In this document: positions 23,205 through 34,059 of the stretch, piece by piece | Numbering within the stretch: the first letter of the stretch is position 1 | Layout: each line of letters begins with the position of its first letter | From: Epinephelus fuscoguttatus | Taxonomy: Eukaryota; Chordata; Actinopteri; Perciformes; Serranidae | Reading direction: 5' to 3' | Assembly: GCF_011397635.1 (NCBI RefSeq) | Contig: NC_064765.1 | Coordinates: 33,585,132-33,649,131, forward strand | DNA: 64,000 bases | The notes under the pieces: model-generated | What the model saw: only the letters and a program-made list of their open reading frames with translations | Told to the model about the DNA's origin: nothing | Database searches by the model: none | Translations under genes and position numbers: made by a program

Positions 23205-23460
23205 ATGTTTTAACAAGATATGTTCATGTTGTAACAACAGAGAAACTTACCACATTGTAAGAAGAAACCTTTACTGTTATAAAAAATACAATTTATCTTT
23301 ATAATATGAAACATTTTCTAACAATAAATTATCGCATTTTTACATGAAACTTTTTGCATTGTAACAAGATAAGTAGTGTATTGTTATAACATTAAGTTTC
23401 TTGTTATAACATGAAAACATCTTGTCATAACAAGATACTTTTCATATTAAAACATGACAC
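23205..23460. repeat. Degenerate AT-rich TTGTTATAACATG array
   Basis: Repeated imperfect copies of a motif like CATGTTGTAACAAGA and its reverse complement CTTGTTATAACATGAAA, every 25-45 bases, making many small palindromes. Looks like a decayed tandem or palindromic repeat adjoining copy A. Confidence 0.6.
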
Positions 23461-24850
23461 TGATCCATTTTTACTTTCTGGCGTGGCAGTGAAACGCTTC
23501 CGTATCTAAAGCCACATTTATTTCCCAGCTGTCTTTATTTCCATATGTTTAAATATCCATGAAATACTTGGTAGGATGTTAGTGGATGCTAAGTCAAAAT
23601 CCCATGAAACCTATGACCGATGCATACATCTCAAATGGATGAATACTGATTGAAATACAATGGAGGACATGAACACATACAGCTAGGTCCTAAGCTTCAT
23701 TTTGATGTATAACATATGGGGGTTTGAAAGAAATCCAGCTGTCCCAGCAGACTTTTGTCTCACTACTTCTGCGCATGACGCCTCCTTCTTGAATGCACTC
23801 TAAGCCCACTGTGCGCTGACTCAGCTGGGACGATCAAGATATAGTGATCACAATTGGTAGTCGACTAGTCAGTGAAATCAGAGTCCTATGATGCAAACAG
23901 AACAGACATTTTTATCTAGAGACCATCAGCAATGATACAAATCAATCTGACGAAACATAATGCATCTCAGTTTTTTACCAGAATAATAACAACTAACTTA
24001 AGGTGGAGTAAATATCTGTTTTGTGCTATATAGAGCATTGTGATATATCTGTATCATATTATTTGTGCTCTCCCAAATAATGTATTTGGATTGGGCACAT
24101 CCCTAAATCACATATTCAACAGCAAAGAAATGTGTATTTTGCCAGCAGCTAACTTGGATATTACACTGTGCAATATCCGAACAGCTAAAGCATATAAGTC
24201 ATGGCCATTTGTGAAGCTTAATGCTTTATTGTCTTACATGGCTGATCAATTTCCCCAGGGTATGTTCTGGCGTTCATTTTTCTCCCAGTAGTATCAGGAT
24301 CAATGGCTGGATTTGCTAACCCAGATTAAATGAATGAAGAGGGTAATCAGAGAGGCAGTTAGCCTATACTTTACGGCCTTGTGAGCAAGAATGCTTGGAT
24401 TACATTTAAAGCCCAGTGACATATATTTAACATACATACGGCAGAGGGGCCCATGAGACACAATCACTGCATGCAGTGTAAAGCAGTCATTGTACACATA
24501 GTGGGGGTTTCAGTATTGATCCAAATTCCCTCTCCACCTGTCTGAGCCAGTCTATGTACTGTATATAAAGCCCTACTCCTGACAGCCAAGTGAAGAAACA
24601 CAGAATTATCCCCATTTTAGCTTCTCATTGCTGGCTCCCAGTGCAGTGTGGGATTGATTTTATCATTTTATTGGTCACATTTAAAGCACATCTTGGAGCA
24701 CCAAGTTTTTTTCTCTTAACTTTCTACTGTTTGTGAGGAGCTGAGGAAGCTTTCTGGTCCCTTGGGCAACTTTCCAACTTTGTGTCCTGCTTTAATGCAC
24801 ACTCTTGAAAAAGGTTTGGAATTCGGAAAGCCTGAAACTTTAGTGCCTGG
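23461..24850. other. Intergenic, no gene seen
   Basis: No gene or clear repeat other than the 23-base segment 24022-24044 shared with 17978-18000. Confidence 0.45.
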
Positions 24851-24853
24851 CCA

Positions 24854-26402
24854 AGGAGTTGTTTGACATTTTGGGAAATGTGCTTATTTGCTTTCTTGCC
24901 AAGAGTTAGATGAAAGGATCGATACCACTCTGTCCGTTAATATGAGGCTAAAGCCAGGAGATGTTATTAGCACAGAGATAGAGCAGGAGGGACAAAACTA
25001 GTCTGGCTCCGTCCAAAGCTAAAAACAAAATGCCCACCAGCGCCTGTAAAGCTCACCAATTAACATTTTCATTGTTTACTTCATACTAAAGCCAAAGTGC
25101 GAAAACAACACGGTTTTAACAGCCCAGTTGCCAGAGGAAAATGTTGGCACTGTACATTTTTGCAAATCACAAATATGTTACAGTTCCACATTTGTCATTG
25201 GGAGGGGGATGTTGGATGGCATGTCACCCAGGTAAGACACCTGCCAGACTGCAGACCACTGCTCAAGACCAACAAATAACAAAACTGGCTGTGTTTTAGC
25301 AAGTCATTGCTGTGTTTCCAGTGGGTTTTTAGGCCCCAAATGTGGGTGTTTCGTAGCAATCCGTCACTGTTTTTCCATTGGCTTTTAAGGCACCAAACAT
25401 GGGTGGTTTGTGGTGACCAGTAAATGTTTATCCAGCAGCTTTTTAGGTTCCAAACTTTGGTGTTTTGTTGCAACCCATCCCTATTTTTCCAGTGGCTTTT
25501 TAAGTTCTAAACACGGGTGTTTTGTAGCAACCAGTCACTGTTTATCCAGCAGCTATTTCAGCTCCAAATGTGGGTGTTTTGTGGTGAATGGTAACTGTTT
25601 ATCCAGCAGCTTTTTAGGTTCCAAATGTTGGTGTTTTGTTGCAACCCATCCCTATTTTTCCAGTGGCTTTTTAAGCTCCAAACACAGGTGTTTTGTAGCA
25701 ACCAGTCGCTGTTTATCCGGCGGCTCCAAATGTGGGTGTTTTGTAGCAACCTGTCACTGTTTTTGCATTGGCATTTAAGGCACCAAACATGTGTGTTTTA
25801 TAGTGACCTATTGCTGTTTATCCAGCAGCTTTTAAGACTTTAAACATGGGTGTTTCGCAGCAACCTTCACTGTTTATCCAGTAGCTTTATAGGCTGCAAA
25901 TGCACGTGTTTTGTAGCAACCTGTCCCTGTTTATTCAGCAGCTATTAAGACTTAAAGTGTGGGTGTTTTGTAGTGACCTGTTGCTGTTTATCCAGTGGCT
26001 TTTTGGGCTCCAAATGTGGCTGTTTTGTAGCGACCCACCACCACCATAGTGCCAAGAAAAAAGGTTGATTTTACAGAGACATTGTTGCTTTTCCTGCCAG
26101 GATTGTGCCCCCCAAAACTGGGTCTTTTAAGCCATGGCTCAAGCATGGCCTTTCTAACCATAACCAAATAGCTGTTGTGCCTAAACCTAACCACATGTTA
26201 ACCACACTGTTGTTGAAACGTGCAAATCTAGCATATCCCTGGTTTTCAAAACGTACAATGTCAAACTTTTTCTTGTGATTTGGTTGGGTTTGAAGGGTCC
26301 AGTCTTTATGCCAGCCGGCTCCTAGCTTCATATTACTGTAAATGGACAGACACGAGAAGAAAATTAATAACTGCACTTTCCAAAATGTCAAACTATTCCT
26401 TA
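24854..26402. mobile_element. Inverted-repeat element enclosing a minisatellite
   Basis: The left end AAGGAGTTGTTTGACATTTT mirrors the right end AAAATGTCAAACTATTCCTT, with further inverted similarity inside (TTAATATGAGGCTAAAGCC against GGCTCCTAGCTTCATATTA). This is a widespread teleost MITE-like family; a fragment of it lies at 41770-41900. Between the ends is the 57-bp tandem array at 25285-26036 and a segment, 25120-25195, that recurs at 56058-56135. No transposase. Confidence 0.65.
25285..26036. repeat. 57-bp minisatellite, about 13 units, 3-unit higher order
   Basis: The TCC of the GTTTATCCAGCAGC-like motif falls at 25317, 25374, 25431, 25488, 25545, 25602, 25659 and 25716, exactly 57 bases apart. 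Then come a 48-base step, 57, 56, 57 and 57 bases, to about 26036. Units alternate in type, and the type order repeats every third unit (25431 resembles 25602; 25488 resembles 25659), giving a 171-bp higher-order period. Because 57 is a multiple of three, long open frames appear on both strands (25410-25778 + and 25195-25473, 25558-25749 -); I regard them as by-products. Confidence 0.95.
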
Positions 26403-27465
26403 AAGCCATTTCTATTATCCAAGCTGCTTTGGTGTGTGGTCATTTTGTGACTTTCAGAATCTGACTTTTGCATATGTAATCATTGCTACAAACCTCTTTG
26501 CCCTTTTCCTCTTTCCTTTGCTCATAGAAAAAATAACATTTAGTATGCATTGTGTTAATTAGCACAGTGATTTGTTTCTTTAATACAGTCATTCTCAGTC
26601 CTGTCCCGCTGTTTATGTATCTTACCAGGTGGTTAATTGCAGTTAATCATATTCACCTAGCATTGCAGGCGTCAATTAGTCCCGCACTAGATGTCTGGAA
26701 TAAAAACCAGCAGGACTGTGAAACCACAGGATGGAAAACTGCTGTTTTGAAAGGAATGCGAAAGGAAAAAGAAAAACTTAAAAGGTTGTTTCTGCTAAAA
26801 CAACTGGGTCAGTCAATGAGTTTGAGCACTTTCGAAGCAGCTTGAAGATATTCAGTCAATAGAATTTCTCATTCATTTGAGCTGTGCATTTATCTAACAT
26901 TCCAAGGATGGTGAGGTCACAACTGGCAGGGTTCAAACAAACTGGAGATAATTAGCGTAGCCTTTTGTGACGTTTCACGGTGTTTGCACTCGCAGTTATG
27001 TATTAAATTGGCTGGTAATAATAACCCCATGTGCACTCCCGGCATCATTCATCTGTGACAAATGAGCTCAAGAGATTCAGTAGACATATTTAATTTGTTG
27101 TCTCGATTCACTGAAGTGAATATTTTCTAACATTTAATTTCATACTATTTTGTTATGTCCCACCTGCACTGGCAATGTGAAAATGTATTTATTTTATTAA
27201 TTGTGACCAAGATGCATACTAAGCAGGACATTTTACAGTTGAAAAGTTAGCTATGTAATGGTGACAGTGTTTCTAAATTACTTCAAACCCAGTTTGTTGA
27301 GCTGAGGTGGATCTGCAGATTTTCATTATTACCAAAGTCTTATGGTTGAATTAATCAGTTTAGGTCACTTGAGAGCAGCATATCAAGATGAACACTGATA
27401 TTTTGTAAGCTTATAAGTTGTTATGGCAAACATGGTAGCAATGTCCCATTTACACATAAAGCAGA
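26403..27465. other. Intergenic, no gene seen
   Basis: Low-repeat-looking sequence; the 26.6-27.1 kb part (homeodomain-like TAATTG cores, balanced composition) is a candidate conserved noncoding element on texture only. Confidence 0.35.
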
Positions 27466-27469
27466 CAAG

Positions 27470-27960
27470 TCAATTTTATTTGTACAGCCCAATATAGCAA
27501 ATCATAAATTTACATCAAGGGGTTTTACAATCTGTACAACATATGACACCTCTGTCCTCTGACCCTTGATTCAGGTAAAGAAAAAGGCAACCCATTCTCA
27601 TTCATAGGTCGTCAATTACCAACACTTTGTTATGCCCCTCTGCATCTCATACCAGCGCCAAAGGCATCCTTACATTTTTGAAACAACAACAAAACTACTT
27701 GGTTAGGTTAAGAAAAAAAATGTCATGGTTAGGCTCAAAATAAGTATTGTTGTTTTGGGGGTTGTGGTCAGATGTAATGTCAGGTCACATCAATAAGGTG
27801 ACACCAAAACATAAGATTCATAACCTTACATTAAACAAGGCTGACTTTTGGCTTCACACATCCCGGGTAGCAGTCCTGTGTTTCTTTGACCCATCCACCA
27901 CACCACCCTTCCTACTTGCCCCAGTGACTCTCATAAAGACACTAAAGGGTGCTTTTGGCA
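27470..27960. repeat. Fish dispersed repeats, two adjoining pieces
   Basis: 27472-27560 (CAATTTTATTTGTACAGCCC...TTTACAATCTGTACAACATA) is a common fish repeat. 27590-27960, with GGTTAGGTTAAGAAAA and TTTGACCCATCCACCAC, resembles 50090-50285 (GGTTGGGTTTAGGCAACAAA, TTGGACCCATCCACCACCCC). The second piece is thus present twice in this window. Confidence 0.55.
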
Positions 27961-28084
27961 TCTGTATCACATGCCAAGGGGCATGACAAAGCATCGTATA
28001 TGATGGGCTGGGAAGGGACCCGGTGGGTAAAGGCCCTGCCACCTTTTGACTTCTTTTTAAAACTGTGGACAGACAGGAGTCTTG

Positions 28085-28985
28085 TATTCTGAACAGAAAG
28101 CTCAGAATGAAATATAAAGTCTAAGGAGATGAGACAGATATGAAGGGGCACCTTAAAGTCTGATTTGACATGGATATTGATTCACTGAAGGGAAGATAAA
28201 TTGGTATAATATGGTCAGATGTTGTAGTTTTAGTTAAAATTGTAGCTGAAGCATTCAGACCCATTTGAAGACCTTTAGTACTAGCATGTGACAGGCCTGG
28301 CGACAAACATTACAATAATCAAGTCTGGATGATACAAAAGCGTAAAGTAGGATCTCTGCATCACCATGGAGAGAGATATCAAAATTTTAGCAACAGTATG
28401 TTGTGTAGGCAGGCTTGGTGATTTCTTTAATGTGCTGATAGTATCAAAGACAACACCAAGATTCTTGGCGGTCTGACTTTGGGATATCACACTGTTGGCA
28501 AGAGTTACTGTTACTTGATCATCTGGTGTCTATAGGTGTTTTTGGACCAAGCAGCTCTGGGGACTCCCTGAGAGGAACTGCTCACTGAGGAGCTGGATGT
28601 CACTGTTGTTCTATTTATCAATTTTCTTCCATTGTGTCATTATGAACTGTTGTTTGTGTTTTGCCTTGTCTTTTCTATACATGTCTGATGGGTTCTTATA
28701 AATGGCATTTGCTGGTGCTGCATTGGCCGTGTTTGACCAGTTGACATACACCTATTTCACTCATGGTTCCTCTTGTGGCGGGAATGTACCTACTCTTGAG
28801 TAGAGGCTAAACAAATTTTACAAAATGGTGTGGTAAGAACTATGATAGTTTTTTGGACACAACAAAAACATACAGATGAGTATGCATATCATTTGGCCAA
28901 GAGGTGAAACATAGAGAGAGAAAAGTAGAGGGCCAAGAACAGAGCCCTGAGGTACTCCATATTTCACTGCAGAGAAATATGATGA
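28085..28985 (-). pseudogene. Decayed L2/CR1-like LINE reverse transcriptase
   Basis: Read on the - strand from 28970: [16 protein letters not shown], the conserved reverse-transcriptase block of L2/CR1-like non-LTR elements; then, after about 480 bases, AKNLGVVFDT (28430-28470); then a segment like the thumb region, LQMGLNASATILTKTTTSDH (28190-28270). Order and spacing match the family, so this is a 5'-truncated, frameshifted copy. The YADD active site is not legible. An unrelated repeat similar to 58385-58500 may be inserted at 28530-28850. Confidence 0.75.
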
Positions 28986-31450
28986 GAGTAGGATGATAGG
29001 TCTCTAAAGGTTTGTCACTACGAACAACCCCTTTTTACATAAACATAGTCATTTGATCTATTGTTGTGTTAGTGTAGCTAACAGGTAATTTGACTAATTA
29101 GAACAACAATTAACTAATTGCTAAAACCACCTGGATGTCAGTGGTTGAAATTAAAGGTCCAAGCCCTCTGTAGCTCATGTTTGCCTGTTCCTCTAACTGT
29201 ACAAATCAAGCCACGATTATTTGTGTAGCCTGCTAATACATACAATAAGTGTGTCTCAGTTCCATACTGCATACTAGTTCTAATCAAGTTTTGTGTGTGT
29301 ATGGTTTGTTCATACTGAATTTTCTAAACAAACAAAAAAAAATTCCTTTGAGTGCACTGTTGTCCCACAATCCAACGCACAAAGGAAATAAATAAGTGGC
29401 TCACAGCTGAACAAAAATTAAACTAATGTTGGTGGTGCTGGTGGTGGTGAGACAGCTGCATAAATATCTAGGAAAACAAAAGATAAGTGTTAAATCTTTG
29501 AAAAACATCTGCCTCCCCTTTTTGAAGATTAATTGACCGCCGCAGTTTGATGGATTGTATCCATTCATTTCTGTTGGTACAAAACTGTAAAGAACACTGA
29601 TTTTTTTGTGTGTGTGTATACCAACTGCAAAACACCATGCATTAATAATTAGCATATGGTGCATAGAGTATACAGCTAGTATCTAGCCTATCAAAGAATT
29701 GGAACATGACTATTATTCCAGTAGACTTAAAATAATAGAGCAAACCCTCTGGGATGCACTTCAGAGAGCGATTTCCTCTTCATACAGTTGGTGTATAACA
29801 AGACATTTACAGAAAATAAACAGAACATTGTAACAGCTTGTAGAGAATTAAGAAATTATGTTGTACTTCAGGCACTAAGACTGCACTGTATGCATGCAAT
29901 AAAAAGGAGGAAAGCATATTATGTCGTCTGCCACAGTCTTATGGATGATCTATCCTCAAGGCCACTGCTGCCCTATAAGGACTTCGGCAACATTATTGCT
30001 GCTGTTGTGGAAAAGCATGGATGTCCTTCAAAATTTAGCCTTCTTTCTGTAGATACATGTTTTTTTTTTATTTCCAGTACCAGTATGTCAAGGAGTACTT
30101 TTGCCAGTGCAAGACTTCACAGACTACATAGTTATAATGGGTGTCCCCAGAGGGAAGCCCTAACCTTAACACAATTGTATTGGTGTGCTGAGCTTTGTTG
30201 GCCTTTTATTGGAATAAATGAAAGAAAGTACTCCTTTAAATCAGCGGACATTCATAATACTTATCTAAACACAGTTGTCTTTAATTGAGTCTGGTGAGAT
30301 ACAGTGACTATTTATAAACCAAAATTCTTGCCACCTTTTAAACCTAGTGTTTCCCAGTAAGTTACAGCTAGATGCGTTTGATGACAGCCACATCTTTTTT
30401 TTTTTTTTGCTTGTTTTTAATGCCTCAGGTGCTTTGCAGTCAGCTGCTGCCTTTGTGCACTTGGCTTGCATTCACCAACTGATGCAGCCTCCAACTATTC
30501 AACGCCCACCTCGGAGCCACTTGTCACTTTTTCATGGTTGTTATCTCAGTAATTCTCCAAACAAGTGCATTTGTGCAAGACTGTTATAGGGTTGGCCTGT
30601 GTGAATTTAATGTGCACGATAAATTGGCTTTGCTTTTCGTTTAATTGCTCCTCTGAGGCGTATACTGTACAGTATTTTTCGCTTGAGTTCCACGAGTACA
30701 GCTGAACTGATACTATATTTTGAGCCTAACTCAGAATAATGAACATTTAAAGTAATTATAAACACTGCTGTAGAGGGCTGCAATAAGGAAGGAAGGTTAA
30801 ATAAGGGTTATTTTGTCTCTGATGCTCATTTTAGTATGTTGTTGTTCTATAAACACATTTTCTCTGTGCAGACGAAACATTTAAAAGCTTTAAATTTGCC
30901 ATTTGAAGTTATCACAATATGCTGGATATTTTATTGACATTAGGCTCAGTCTCTGTCTCCCATGTCATTCCATTAACGACCTGTTTATAGCTCTGTGGTC
31001 TGAATCCTCATCCTCTGATCACTGCCTCCGTGTTCTCATTTACCAGCTATTGGTGGTAAAATGATTTCATTACACGTCTTGAACACCCAACCGCTTATTA
31101 TTACAGGCGCTCACCAGGTTTTTCTGCTCTCTCATGAACACTTTGCCTCCCACAACACAATAAAAAGGAATAGATGCTGCAGTATTCCTTGCTGGATGCT
31201 ATGAAGTCACAAGGCGCTTGACCAGTGATAAAGTAGTTAATACTGCTGCCTCTTATGCTAACCAGACACTTTATCCTCTACTTTCTAACATCCAGCATCT
31301 ACATCCCTATAGGCTAAGTCTGAAAATTGTGCAGATAGTGAAAAAAGCCACACCACGGTGGGCTAAACAGAAATATTTTAAGCTTTAGGGTCATTGCAAA
31401 CTCTGCCTTTAATAAAACATACAGTGCACAGTTTAATGTTTGTTCTCTTG
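28986..31450. other. Intergenic, no gene seen
   Basis: Holds the longest unassigned + strand open frame, 29788-30288 (166 codons), which has no recognisable domain, no clear splice sites and ordinary AT-rich composition; I do not call it a gene. The rest is featureless to me. Confidence 0.4.
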
Positions 31451-31650
31451 TGCTGTACACTCTTGGAAATAAAGGTGCTAACTAGAGCCATATGGGGTTA
31501 TTTGGTTTGTCCCTATAGGAGAACCCTTTTTGGTTCCTGGTAGGACCTTCCTTAAAGATTTGCCCCAGAGCACCCTATGAGAGGTTCAACAGAGAACCAT
31601 TCTATAGTGAAATGGTTCCACCCAGAGCCCTGTCTGGGGCTAAAATTCAT

Positions 31651-31925
31651 GATTCTACCAGAAAACCTTTTATATTCCAAAGGTTTTACCTAAGGTTTCA
31701 TTTAGAACCCCCCTGAGAAGTTCTTCTGAGGAACCTTTTATATACTAAGGGTTTCATCTAAAACCGACGCAGGGGATTCTACCAGACACACTTTTAAAAT
31801 TCCAAGGGTTTCATCTCGAACCCACCCAGGGAGTTCTACCAAGAGACCTTTTATATACCAAGGATTTCATCTAAAACCTACTCAGGTGATTCTGCTGGGA
31901 ACCCTTTCAAATTCCAAGGGTTCAG
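31651..31925. repeat. About 56-bp tandem repeat, five diverged units
   Basis: Units start near 31651, 31720, 31775, 31832 and 31888 at GATTCTACCAG or GTTCTTCTGAG, each followed by CCTTTTATAT-CCAAGGGTTTCATCTAAAACC-like sequence (written in parts). It is internal to the outer element. Confidence 0.85.
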
Positions 31926-32264
31926 AAGTATCTGAATACATTACCTATAGATCTCCCTCACACCAATGATGGGTTTAGTTTTACAGGTTGGTCTTGGTTC
32001 AAGGGAACCGTTTCCAGGAACTTTGGGCTTCATGAGACTCTTAAAAGGCCAGGGCAACCAACAACACTCATGGTTCACAATAATCTTTTTTTTTAACTAT
32101 CTTAATGGTGCAGTGGGGTTGGGAACCAAAACTTGGTTTCAAAAATCAACTATGGCAGAACACAGGTAAAATAAATGAATTAAGGAGATTCCAGGTAAAT
32201 CTACATTTAAACGTACCATTTGAAACATAAGTCAACGTTTGAATATTTGAGAATGAGGATCCTC

Positions 32265-33958
32265 TAGTTTCCCGGCGCGTCGCAGGGTGACGGGCAGAGC
32301 TAGTTTCGAGCAGCGCAACCCGAGGCGTGCTCAGTTTGGTAGTTTGGCAGGCCAAGGTGCGCTGAGATGGGTGTGGCGGTGCAGCAGGGGGAGGTGTCGA
32401 CAGATCCAGCTTGGCGCAGTGACAGCGGAGCACAGCTGGTGTAAGTGGAAGACAGTGTTAAGTTAAAGATCGACAGGTGGACTCAATAATGCAGACAACC
32501 ATAGAGCTCAGTTCAAAAGGGTTTATTTGCTCCACTGAGAGAATTATACTAGTAGTCCAGAGTGGGTTTTGAACCTGGGTCTTCTGCATTCAAGGCAGCA
32601 ACACTGCTGTTGGACGACATGGACAAGTAGTACTCACTGGCTGGTACCACAGATAACAAGGACCGGGGAGAGGACAGAGCTGGACTGAAGCAGGGTGGGG
32701 GGAGATCCAGGATTGGGTGTCAGAGGAGTGGAGCAGGCAGTGGAGCAGAGCAGGCTGAGGAGGATGCAGCTTGAGGCTGGACTGTAGCAGGCACAGACAG
32801 CAGCAGGTGAGGCAGGTCAGCAGCTGAAGTTCCGGAGATGCAAACTGGAAACCGAGGAGATCAGAGTTAGGAGCGAAGTAAACGGCCAAAAAACAAACAT
32901 GCACAAAACCTGGTGCAAGACAGGTGCCAAGAGCTTTACCATACAAAGGTTGACAACGAACTGGCGACGACTGCAGAGAAGAGCCGGTCTCAAATACTCC
33001 AGGCGGATTGCTGAATGATTGAAGGTGTGGAGATGATTGCTGCAACCTGCCTCACCTGCTCACACTCACACAGAAAGGAGGGGGGAAGGGAAGAGGGACA
33101 GGAAAAACCAGGTGCAATCCTAACAGACAGTGCGCACACGTCACCAAAACCTCACAGGCAGGTTTCCAGAATATCAGGCAATAAATACCCAAAAACCACT
33201 ATTCAATGCAACTATCTGCAATCAGCACATAAATGTATCTCTATATTGACTGTCCCGTCACATCTGATGTCAGATCAAAGGGGATTGGCACCGTTTGGCA
33301 CCGTTTGACACGCGTAATGGAAACCCAACCTGATTTGATTAACACAGCTGCAAACTAATGAGTTCACATCCCTCTCAGCCAACCACAAACAGCCACAGCA
33401 TCAGATAGGGAGTATATATTCAGCATCTGTCATCTTAGAAAAGTCAAAAGAAAAGAAACAGAGTGAGACTGCGAGAGAGAGTGCATGCATGAGAGAAATG
33501 CAACATTGATTTACAGTTGTGGTGACCTCCTCCCAGGCTACCTTTGCATCATCAGCCCGTGGAGGTCTGCTCGCAGTTCTGTATATTCAGACACTGCGAG
33601 CTTGGACCTCCCGGACCAAAACATCAGTTTCCTCCTGGGAGAAGTTTGGCCGTCTGACGCTGCTGCTCTCTTCTGCCATGGCGAATTGAGTAAACTCTCA
33701 TTACGCCTTCGTGCAGTGCATTTAAGGGCGAGGAGAGGGGCTCATTTGATTGGTGTGATGTGTGTAAAACCCACTCCACTCCTTCTCTCCTCCCTCTTTC
33801 CGACTTGCGCAGGTAGGGGGGACGGTGGTTGGAAAGAGGAGTTGCTGCGCCAGAGCACACGGTGTGCCAAACTTGCAAAATCCGCCTGGCCACACCCAGT
33901 TGGCGAAGCGCAGGTGCGCTGCGCCCCCGCCTTGCCCGGTCTGCGAAACTAGAGGCCT
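32265..33958. mobile_element. GC-rich non-autonomous DNA element
   Basis: Left CCTCTAGTTTC and right GAAACTAGAGG are perfect 11-base inverted ends; the next 100 bases on each side are GC-rich and loosely inverted, both containing GTGCGCTG and GGTGTGGC. Much more CpG-rich than its surroundings. Superfamily unassigned; a Harbinger-like element is one possibility. Open frames at 33485-33952 + and 33624-33980 - lie in this element and have no recognised domain. The LTR at 32456-33125 splits it. Confidence 0.6.
32456..33125 (-). mobile_element. Solo LTR with 5-bp target duplication
   Basis: 670 bp, flanked on both sides by GACAG (32451-32455 and 33126-33130). On the - strand it begins TGTTAGGATTG and ends TTAACA, the TG...CA ends of an LTR with TGTTA/TAACA inverted tips. 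An AATAAA polyadenylation signal, followed by a GT-rich stretch, lies near its 3' end, and a TATTTGA-type TATA-like box near the start of its middle part. No internal retroelement genes remain, so it probably arose by recombination between two LTRs. A 5-bp duplication fits Gypsy-type or ERV integration; I cannot say which. Confidence 0.85.
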
Positions 33959-34059
33959 TTGTCTTACAAAGAGGTGTCAAAGAATCCTTTCTTAAAAAAT
34001 GGGGTTCTTAAGAAGAAAATGGTTCTGAGTAGAACCTCAGCTCTATTTCTATGAGTGTA

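Larger units (their letters stand above)
31456..34059. mobile_element. Outer inverted-repeat element of a three-layer nest
   Basis: Left end TACACTCTTGGAAATAAAGG and right end CTCTATTTCTATGAGTGTA are inverted copies, each followed inward by GGTTCT/AGAACC motifs. This matches a common teleost element with internal GGTTCT-rich repeats. Its interior has a 56-bp tandem array (31651-31925) and, inserted in it, a GC-rich element (32265-33958) that itself contains a solo LTR (32456-33125). No transposase. Confidence 0.75.

Noticed and set aside
25410..25778. Cys- and Phe-rich 122-codon repeat protein
   Set aside because: A by-product of a 57-bp (19-codon) minisatellite that is also open on the other strand.
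25285..26036. CRISPR-like regular spacing
   Set aside because: The whole 57-bp unit is repeated; there are no unique spacers, and the DNA is eukaryotic.
29788..30288. 166-codon + strand open frame
   Set aside because: No recognisable domain, no plausible splice or promoter context; consistent with chance in AT-rich DNA.
32590..33045. 151-codon - strand frame
   Set aside because: Falls entirely within the solo LTR; no retroelement protein similarity.
33485..33980. Overlapping 155- and 118-codon frames on both strands
   Set aside because: They lie in the GC-rich mobile element, where stop codons are rare; no domain recognised.
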